From an uncultured Bacilli bacterium (lineage in GTDB: Bacteria; Bacillota_I; Bacilli_A; RF39; UBA660), in assembly GCA_910580185.1 (NCBI GenBank), contig CAJTWC010000012.1, positions 1-19,790 on the forward strand: DNA of 19,790 bases. Direction: 5' to 3'. Below the pieces are notes generated by a model that had not been told where the DNA came from, did no database searches, and was given only the letters and a program-made list of their open reading frames with translations. The position numbers and the translations under genes were made by a program. Below are positions 15,407-19,790 of the stretch, in pieces. Positions within the stretch are counted from its first letter, which is position 1, and each line of letters opens with the position of its first letter.

Positions 15407-15646
15407 TTATTTTTGAGGTATTACTACTTCTTCAAATCTATACTTTTGTTTTACGTCTGGGTATTTTTTGTGATCTACTTCCGATAAAAACATATCTATT
15501 GGTCTTGCACAACAAGTACAATCACCATATAAATGTCTATATATTACTAAGGTTTCTTTAGTCTCCGAGTGCATTGCTAAGTCTTCTACCAAATATAAAT
15601 CTCCTTTAAAATGTCTATAAATACTTTTTACTTTTACTTTTCTCAT
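15407..15646 (-). CDS. DUF1653 family protein, copy 1
   Basis: 79 residues, DUF1653: YRHFKGDLYLVEDLAMHSET, E.LVIYRHLYGD, ARPIDMFLSEV, then a tail nearly identical to copy 2. The usual WVRP has become CCARP after a CTC run, so this copy has three closely spaced Cys that its neighbour lacks. The ATG overlaps the GNAT stop as ATGA, so the pair is translationally coupled. The near-identical 3' DNA of the two copies (about 15185-15240 and 15425-15480) points to a recent duplication or gene conversion. Confidence 0.85.
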   Translation of the reverse strand: MRKVKVKSIYRHFKGDLYLVEDLAMHSETKETLVIYRHLYGDCTCCARPIDMFLSEVDHKKYPDVKQKYRFEEVVIPQK

Positions 15647-16080
15647 TTAATATTACCTTCCTTTTCTTTAGTATTTTTAATTATATACATATTAGCATAT
15701 TTATATTTTCCATGCTCGCTAATAATATAACTTTTTGGTATTTCTACTTCTTGATAAAATGTAGCTCCTGCGCCAATAGCAGTATTAATTGAAGCAATAT
15801 TATTAGGTAAAATAGATATGTATAAATCTTCATCATCAAGTTTAAATATATTTCTTGCAAGTAATTTAAGAGCTTTCTTAGCATAATTCTTACCGCGATA
15901 CTCTTCATATATTCTATATGATATATTTCCTGTAACAGGATCTACAAAGTAATAATATTTAATATAACCAACAGAATCTAAAGTTTCGTTCAAAATTATT
16001 TCAAAATAATCTTCTTCATCCTCATGCCATTCAGGAATTACAAGTGATATTTCTTCATCTTTTGCTAACATATATCCCAT
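15643..16080 (-). CDS. GNAT-family N-acetyltransferase
   Basis: 145 residues with the GNAT fold: a strand region ending GYIKYYYFVDPVTGNISYRI, the acetyl-CoA pyrophosphate loop YRGKNYAKKAL (61-71, the R/Q-x-x-G-x-G/A signature) and its helix. PNNIASINTAIGAGATF at 92-108 follows, with the Asn-Ser pattern of RimI/RimJ-type enzymes. The acceptor cannot be told from sequence. First gene of the T-box(Ser) operon; ATG follows AAAGGAG at nine bases. A second Met at position 4 is possible as start. Confidence 0.88.
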   Translation of the reverse strand: MGYMLAKDEEISLVIPEWHEDEEDYFEIILNETLDSVGYIKYYYFVDPVTGNISYRIYEEYRGKNYAKKALKLLARNIFKLDDEDLYISILPNNIASINTAIGAGATFYQEVEIPKSYIISEHGKYKYANMYIIKNTKEKEGNIK

Positions 16081-16103
16081 TTATAAAATCTCCTTTAAAA
16101 TAA

Positions 16104-16296
16104 AAAGAACAAGCCAAATTGCTGGAGTGATATTAACCACGGTGCCATCCTGCTTATTCTTAATTAGTATAACGGTACTTGCCGCGAATGTTTTCATTCG
16201 TCTCAAAAGTAGATTCGCTAAATAATTAATGTTATCTTACACCAACCGATAACTCTCTTTAAACAATTTGTTTTAGCTACTAGTCTTTCTCATCAA
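16104..16296 (-). promoter_or_regulatory. T-box riboswitch, serine type
   Basis: The minus strand carries AGGATGGCACCGTGG (16151-16137), the T-box antiterminator core. It is flanked by arms AAGAATAAGC (16161-16152) and GCTTGTTCTT (16114-16105), which pair with one G-T and run into T, making the terminator. In the long stem I region, UCU followed by A (16213-16210) is a candidate Ser specifier. The bulge reads UGGC, which pairs with G-CCA, matching the G73 discriminator of tRNA-Ser. The serS gene three genes downstream agrees. Uncharged tRNA-Ser should raise expression of the whole operon. Confidence 0.88.
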
Positions 16297-16311
16297 TTTA
16301 AATATATTTAT

Positions 16312-16340
16312 ATATTATAATATTTATTAATTATTGTCAA
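16312..16340 (-). promoter_or_regulatory. Promoter of the T-box(Ser) operon
   Basis: A perfect TTGACA (16340-16335) on the minus strand is followed after 17 bp by TAATAT (16317-16312), or after 15 bp by TATAAT (16319-16314). The -35 is inside the last codons of the Rpn gene. Confidence 0.75.
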
Positions 16341-17286
16341 TTTCATTTGTTATTTCATCATGTTTTAATCCAGTACTTTTTTCAATTATATCAATAGATA
16401 CGCCAGAGGCTAATAAATTTTTAGCAATTTCTATTTGTTTAGTTCTTCGTCCTCTCTCAATTCCTTGTTCAATACCTTGTTTAATACCTTGTTTAATACC
16501 TTGTTTAATACCTTGTTCAACGCCTTTTTCAATTCCCTGCTCAAATCCTTCAGTTGCTGCATGAGCTCTTATTCTATCTCTTATAAACTTTTCTTGTTCT
16601 TCTACATCATAAATACCTTGTAATTCTTCTTCTCTTGAAACTCTACTTATTTTTTCTGCCACTTTTTCCATCTCCTTACAACCTTTACTTGTTTTTGTAA
16701 GTTCTTCTTCATCATCTAGTGTCATTAATAACAATTCTTTTTCGAACTTATTTAACTTGTTATTATTATAATACATTTTATTTATTCTTTTCAAGTTTAT
16801 GTGGTATATTTCTACGTCTGTATTATATACATAATCACTTCTTATAAGATCTCTTTCTTTATCCATCATTCTAAATTTTATCACTATTCTCTCATCGAAT
16901 CTTTCAAAATCATCAAAATTTATCTGAATCAATTTTTTCTGCTTTATATACTTATCACCTTTACTTACTAATCCATCTTTTATTTTATCTATATACCTAT
17001 CATTCTTTTCAAACAACCCATTATAATAGTTTTTATTCATTTCTAAATTTATTATGTTTTCTTTTACCTCAATTATTAAATCAGTTGCTTTTTTCTTTTC
17101 ATTTTTTTCATCCTTCTTTAATTCAGAGTTTTTAAATACTATATTTCCTTTTAAATATTCTTTTTTTATACCTGTTATTCCATTTATTAAATCAATTAAA
17201 TACCCTTCTGATTCTTTATCTTGTAACACACTTTTAAATACTACATCATATGTCATGGGTATTACTTTATTTTTTTCTTCTACCAT
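16327..17286 (-). CDS. Rpn family / PD-(D/E)XK nuclease-type protein
   Basis: 319 residues, of the group annotated as PD-(D/E)XK nuclease family transposase (Rpn/YhgA-like). The N terminus, MTYDVVFKSVLQDKESEGYL, is the typical D..FK..F start. The nuclease core is D69 (ATDLIIEVKE) with E82-x-N84 (INLEMNKN), where the last catalytic position, usually Gln or Lys, is Asn. YYNGLFEKNDRYIDK and the IQINFD strand follow, as in the family. About 240-275 is a run of the tetrad GIKQ/GIEQ, a frequent C-terminal spacer of these proteins, then an EIAKNLLASGVSIDIIEKSTGL helix pair. Members promote recA-independent DNA exchange in E. coli. Own promoter; ATG after AAAGGAG. No transposon ends are seen around it. 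Confidence 0.85.
   Translation of the reverse strand: MVEEKNKVIPMTYDVVFKSVLQDKESEGYLIDLINGITGIKKEYLKGNIVFKNSELKKDEKNEKKKATDLIIEVKENIINLEMNKNYYNGLFEKNDRYIDKIKDGLVSKGDKYIKQKKLIQINFDDFERFDERIVIKFRMMDKERDLIRSDYVYNTDVEIYHINLKRINKMYYNNNKLNKFEKELLLMTLDDEEELTKTSKGCKEMEKVAEKISRVSREEELQGIYDVEEQEKFIRDRIRAHAATEGFEQGIEKGVEQGIKQGIKQGIKQGIEQGIERGRRTKQIEIAKNLLASGVSIDIIEKSTGLKHDEITNEIDNN
16459..16518. repeat. 12-bp coding tandem repeat in the Rpn gene
   Basis: Five 12-bp units of the form AATACCTTGTTT (plus strand), the middle ones identical and the outer ones with one or two changes. They encode the GIKQ/GIEQ tetrads. Unit number can change without shifting the frame. Confidence 0.9.
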
Positions 17287-17310
17287 GCTTTTTTTTCTCC
17301 TTTCTTTTGC

Positions 17311-17339
17311 ATATTAACATTTTAATTTTTTATAATCAA
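17311..17339 (-). promoter_or_regulatory. Promoter of the Rpn gene
   Basis: TTGATT (17339-17334), 17-bp spacer ending TGT, TAATAT (17316-17311) on the minus strand; the TG one base before the -10 adds an extended -10. Confidence 0.65.
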
Positions 17340-17375
17340 ATTACCAAAATAACTTAAATTTTACTTTAAATATGC

Positions 17376-17412
17376 AAAAAAGACATTTTGCCTAAAACAA
17401 AATGTCTTTTTT
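17376..17412. terminator. Strong bidirectional terminator
   Basis: A perfect 15-bp stem, AAAAAAGACATTTTG (17376-17390) with 17398-17412, and a 7-base loop. A and T runs on both sides let it work either way. On the minus strand it ends the yebC transcript before the Rpn promoter. Confidence 0.85.
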
Positions 17413-17422
17413 GTATTACTTT

Positions 17423-17449
17423 TTTTACTAAAACTCTTTTTTAGTAAAA
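17423..17449. repeat. Inverted repeat behind yebC
   Basis: A perfect 11-bp inverted repeat TTTTACTAAAA (17423-17433 with 17439-17449), 10 bp past the yebC stop. On the minus strand it is followed by A, not T, so it is not a classic terminator. It may protect the yebC mRNA 3' end or act with the stronger hairpin next to it. Confidence 0.7.
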
Positions 17450-17459
17450 TTTCTATTTT

Positions 17460-18173
17460 TTATAAATTTACATTATGATATACTTTTTGAACATCTTCAA
17501 CGTCATCTAACATACTAAGTAACTTATCAAAATTTTCTTTATCTTCGCCTTCTAAAGTTACTGTTTCATTAGGAAGCATAGTTACCTCATCAACTAAAAA
17601 TTCAGCATTTGGCTTAGAAGCAGTAATAGCGTCCTTTATTTTAAATAAATCTGCTGGATCTCCATAAATACTTACGTTTCCATCTTCTTCTTCGATTTCT
17701 TTTGCATCCACTTCACCCATTAGAAGTGCTTCAAGAGCTTCGTCTTCACTCATGTCTTTTACCACAACAACCGATAAATGCTCATACATATGTGCTACAC
17801 AACCAGAAACGCCCATCTTACCATTTGACTTAGTAAAAGCATTTCTTACCATACTAACTGATCTATTAACGTTATCTGTTAAACAATCAACCATAACTGT
17901 TGCACCACCTGTTGCAAATCCCTCATATCTAACCGAAGTATAACTTTCATCAACGCCACTGTTTACTTTATCAATTGCTCTTTTAATAACGTCTGCTGGG
18001 ACTTGTTCTTTTTTTGCTTTTTCAATTAAATGTCTTAAATTTAAATTACCATTAGGATCAGTACCACCTTGTTTAGCTACTTGATAAATTTCTTTTGCAT
18101 AACTTGAATACACTTTTGCCTTTGCAGCTCCTGTTTTAGCTTTACTAGCTGCTATATTTGGAAATCTTCCCAT
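17460..18173 (-). CDS. yebC: YebC/PmpR family protein, YeeN type
   Basis: 237 residues from ATG at 18173. The frame reaches a GTG three codons earlier, but that GTG is part of the AGAGGTGAT ribosome site. The start GRFPNIAASKAKTGAAKAKV and AKEIYQVAKQGGTDPNGN are typical of the family, closer to the YeeN subgroup, which has a shorter first segment than GHSKW-type YebC. The middle has the YEGFATGGATVMVDCLTDNVNR signature (part), and the C-terminal domain has a VDEVTMLPNETVTLEGED strand region. The family has been described both as transcription regulators and, for TACO1/YebC2-like members, as factors helping ribosomes through difficult stretches such as polyproline. Full length, no lesions. Confidence 0.95.
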   Translation of the reverse strand: MGRFPNIAASKAKTGAAKAKVYSSYAKEIYQVAKQGGTDPNGNLNLRHLIEKAKKEQVPADVIKRAIDKVNSGVDESYTSVRYEGFATGGATVMVDCLTDNVNRSVSMVRNAFTKSNGKMGVSGCVAHMYEHLSVVVVKDMSEDEALEALLMGEVDAKEIEEEDGNVSIYGDPADLFKIKDAITASKPNAEFLVDEVTMLPNETVTLEGEDKENFDKLLSMLDDVEDVQKVYHNVNL

Positions 18174-18198
18174 AATAATCACCTCTTATACGTTAACT

Positions 18199-18227
18199 AT
18201 TTTACTTTATTTATAATTTTTTTTCAA
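18199..18227 (-). promoter_or_regulatory. Promoter of yebC
   Basis: TTGAAA (18227-18222), 17-bp spacer, TAAAAT (18204-18199) on the minus strand, 26 bp before the ATG. The upstream gene could also read through, as no terminator is seen between them. Confidence 0.65.
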
Positions 18228-18245
18228 CATAAATGACACGATAAA

Positions 18246-18467
18246 TTATATGCGAGGGAAACTTATTACTTGCTTTTCAGAATCGAGTTTCCTAATTTGA
18301 TCAGCATACCTTTTAATTGCTTCGTGCCTAAGACTTCCCAAATTAGTAGTTGGACCATTTATTTCAATTACGTGACCAAAACTAGCTCTACCTTCTTCAA
18401 AATCACAATTACGAACTTCGTTTTCTAAAAGCATTTGTTCTTCCATACTTAAATTATCTAGATTCAT
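18246..18467 (-). CDS. Small acidic protein of unknown function
   Basis: 73 residues, not recognised. The N-terminal half is acidic and helical (NLDNLSMEEQMLLENEVRNC). A central turn-rich stretch (SFGHVIEINGPTTNLGS) follows, then a basic helix (LRHEAIKRYADQIRKL) and a short SFPRI tail. No membrane segment, and a single Cys. ATG with a strong TGGAGG nine bases upstream and a good promoter, so it is very likely real. It lies 73 bp before yebC on the same strand with no terminator between. Confidence 0.75.
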   Translation of the reverse strand: MNLDNLSMEEQMLLENEVRNCDFEEGRASFGHVIEINGPTTNLGSLRHEAIKRYADQIRKLDSEKQVISFPRI

Positions 18468-18492
18468 TTTAAAACCTCCATAAGTGTTTTAT

Positions 18493-18521
18493 ATAATAAC
18501 ATATTATTTATAATTTGTAAA
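18493..18521 (-). promoter_or_regulatory. Promoter of the 73-residue gene
   Basis: TTTACA (18521-18516), 17-bp spacer ending TGT, TATTAT (18498-18493) on the minus strand. It overlaps the -35 of the divergent promoter. Confidence 0.65.
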
Positions 18522-18542
18522 AAATGTTTAAAAATTTAATAT
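18515..18542 (+). promoter_or_regulatory. Possible promoter of the GatD-like gene
   Basis: TTGTAA (18515-18520), 16-bp spacer, TAATAT (18537-18542) on the plus strand, 29 bp before the ATG. In so AT-rich a region the match is only suggestive. Confidence 0.4.
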
Positions 18543-18570
18543 TAAACCATAACCATAATAAGGTGATAAA

Positions 18571-19044
18571 ATGATTAAAATAATAGAAAAAGAATTTTTA
18601 AAAGATGATTTTATATTAAGAACTTTTACCAGTAACATAAACATCAAAGATAAAATTAAATTTTCTAAAAATGATGTCTATTACTTTGGTAATTATGATA
18701 AAAATAAATTAAAAGAAATTGAAAAAAAACTAATAAATAATAAAAAAAACATAATTAATGCCGTGGAAAAGGGTGTTAAATTCCTAATATATGGTAATAG
18801 CATTGATATTTTTAATAACTCTTTTAAACCAAATAAACTAAATTTATTTACCTGTTATGATAATAAAAGCTTGAGAATAAAAAAGGATAAAATTAACCTT
18901 AAAAATAAATATTCAAGGTATATAAAATATATAAATAGTTTAGATGAAGCAAGTAATAGTATTAATTTTAGATACAAAAATCTAATATGTTTTATGAATA
19001 AAGATGCATTAAAAAAACAAAGTATTTCTACTTTGTCATACTAA
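18571..19044 (+). CDS. GatD/CobQ-type amidotransferase-like protein lacking the catalytic Cys
   Basis: 157 residues, not recognised outright. Residues 34-81 follow the layout of class I amidotransferase domains of the GatD/CobB type: DVYYFGNYDKNKLKEI resembles D-hydrophobic-FGGGQD(R)E, INAVEKGVKFLIYGNSIDIF (62-81) resembles AI..G.P.LAICGGYQLLG, and KPNKLNLFTCYDNK could match the following GLGILD-T stretch. Tyr74 stands where the nucleophile Cys would be, and no ENH-type His motif is seen after it. At 157 residues it is much shorter than GatD (about 240). If the match is right it is a degenerate, non-catalytic relative. ATG with AGGTGAT six bases upstream. Last 17 bases overlap the convergent gene. 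Unusually rich in Lys and Asn. Confidence 0.6.
   Translation: MIKIIEKEFLKDDFILRTFTSNINIKDKIKFSKNDVYYFGNYDKNKLKEIEKKLINNKKNIINAVEKGVKFLIYGNSIDIFNNSFKPNKLNLFTCYDNKSLRIKKDKINLKNKYSRYIKYINSLDEASNSINFRYKNLICFMNKDALKKQSISTLSY
19011..19035 (-). terminator. Terminator of the zinc-ribbon gene, inside the convergent gene
   Basis: CAAAGTA (19035-19029) and TACTTTG (19024-19018) pair around a GAAA tetraloop, followed by seven T (19017-19011) on the minus strand. It covers the stop of its own gene and the last codons of the plus-strand gene. Confidence 0.85.
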
Positions 19045-19657
19045 CCTTAAACGGTGATTTAAAATTAGGATCTTGTTTTTCCTTAAAGTCAAATAACATA
19101 TTAAGTAAAAAATATATTACTAATATTAATATTACTATTTCAAGTACGTTTATTAAGTTTTTAACAAAAGGATTAAGTATCTTTTGATTTTCTTTTTGAT
19201 TAGCACCACAATATGAACAGTACTGAGCATTTAAACTAATTTCCTTTTTACAATTACAGCATTTTTTATTTTCTACATAAACAGGTTCATTTATAATAAC
19301 TTTTTCTATAATATTTTCACCCATTGCCTCTTTTTCATACATAGGCGTATAATTATCATAAGAATCTTCCATTGGGATTAAGGGTTCCATTTTTTGTTCT
19401 TCAAAATATTCATAATCCTCGTCAAGAGTATCATCATTTAAATCTTTTTTTCTTAAATTTATAGTTTGAAAAATTTTAATTATAAAATATATTACAAATC
19501 CTGCTATTGCAACATATAAATAAACTTTCAATTTAGTAAGCGCATCTAATAACGTTACAGCATTACCTAGCATTCTGAATTGAATTACATTAAATAAATA
19601 TATTAAAGCAGCACTTATACCTATCGCTAGCGGAACAAAGGTTAACATCTTTTTCAT
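19028..19657 (-). CDS. Membrane protein with a zinc ribbon
   Basis: 209 residues. Three hydrophobic segments at about 5-25, 44-64 and 170-190. Between the second and third lie an acidic linker (70-125) and a zinc-ribbon motif: CNC at 134-136 and CSYC at 147-150 (CxxC twice, spaced 10). This arrangement of a ribbon close to membrane helices is common in Firmicutes proteins of unknown role; no enzyme domain is present. ATG follows AAAGGGGGATT. Single gene with its own promoter; its terminator lies inside the convergent neighbour. The IS end begins 78 bp upstream of its start. Confidence 0.85.
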   Translation of the reverse strand: MKKMLTFVPLAIGISAALIYLFNVIQFRMLGNAVTLLDALTKLKVYLYVAIAGFVIYFIIKIFQTINLRKKDLNDDTLDEDYEYFEEQKMEPLIPMEDSYDNYTPMYEKEAMGENIIEKVIINEPVYVENKKCCNCKKEISLNAQYCSYCGANQKENQKILNPFVKNLINVLEIVILILVIYFLLNMLFDFKEKQDPNFKSPFKVSMTK

Positions 19658-19699
19658 TATAATCCCCCTTTAAGGATAGATTCCTTTTTAAATGCCTCT

Positions 19700-19727
19700 A
19701 TTATAATCATTTTATGAAAAAAAGCAA
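19700..19727 (-). promoter_or_regulatory. Promoter of the zinc-ribbon gene
   Basis: TTGCTT (19727-19722), 16-bp spacer, TATAAT (19705-19700) on the minus strand, 43 bp before the ATG and 8 bp from the IS end. Confidence 0.65.
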
Positions 19728-19735
19728 GATATATT

Positions 19736-19790
19736 TGAACTGCACCCCTTAGAGTAGACACAAATAAAAAAGCAGTTTAAAGAAAGTGAT
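19736..19790 (+). mobile_element. Left end of a second IS3-type insertion sequence (body outside window)
   Basis: Starts TGAACTGCACCCC and runs to the window edge, sharing AGACACAAATAAAAAAGCAG with the minus strand of 1-55. The two ends are related but not the same (about 12 of the first 20 bases), so they belong to two copies or subtypes. The transposase would follow to the right, read on the plus strand. Confidence 0.6.

Noticed and set aside
15283..15561. Plus-strand frame across the DUF1653 pair
   Set aside because: Antisense to two well-supported genes with family motifs; composition is typical of a shadow frame.
1..19790. Circular plasmid or phage genome with matching ends
   Set aside because: The two ends match only in inverted orientation and only partly, so they do not circularise; no replication, capsid or integrase genes are seen.

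Overview
The window is a very AT-rich stretch (roughly a quarter to 30% G+C by eye) from a Gram-positive, Firmicutes/Bacillota-type bacterium. Strong AGGAGG- or GGTGAT-like ribosome sites, two T-box leaders, a miaB-ricA (ymcB-ymcA) gene pair, a YeeN-type YebC and the cell-wall genes murD and nagZ point that way. TGA is used as a stop (two ATGA gene overlaps) and TGG encodes Trp, so this is not a code-4 mollicute. An uncultured gut lineage of Bacilli (RF39-like) would fit, but that is inference. All but two genes lie on the minus strand.

Layout, left to right. 1-55 is the left end of an IS3-type element whose body lies outside. 77-3559 is a 1160-residue membrane-anchored leucine-rich-repeat surface protein, divergent from a tandem-HTH regulator (3664-4110). 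4186-6076 is a T-box(Tyr) operon carrying a degenerate ImmA/IrrE-like protein and tyrS. 6083-6493 is the first of three related small proteins (A, B, C). 6546-8298 is miaB-ricA. 8376-9945 is a gene for an all-helical repeat protein, broken in two by a 46-bp tandem duplication that forms a large palindrome. 10008-11794 holds murD and paralogue B. 11863-13221 is a NagZ-type glycosidase. 13309-13785 is paralogue C. 13878-16340 is a T-box(Ser) operon with a GNAT acetyltransferase, two tandem DUF1653 genes and serS. 16327-17286 is an Rpn/PD-(D/E)XK protein. 17460-18467 holds yebC and a small unknown gene. 18571-19044 (+) encodes a protein resembling a GatD-type amidotransferase without its catalytic Cys, convergent with a zinc-ribbon membrane protein (19028-19657). 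19736-19790 is the left end of a second, related IS.

The housekeeping theme is translation (tyrS, serS, miaB, yebC) and peptidoglycan (murD, nagZ, possibly the GatD-like gene). Accessory genes sit between and inside these operons. The two synthetase operons are controlled by T-boxes whose specifiers and discriminator-pairing bases agree with Tyr and Ser.

The observations most worth following are four. First, the split repeat-protein gene: deleting one 46-bp copy restores a single 507-codon frame. Second, the dispersed A/B/C family with a conserved Cys-His-Asp pattern. Third, two probable pseudo-enzymes (ImmA-like and GatD-like). Fourth, two IS ends in mirror orientation that each enter the window by exactly 55 bp, which looks like an assembly-graph break.
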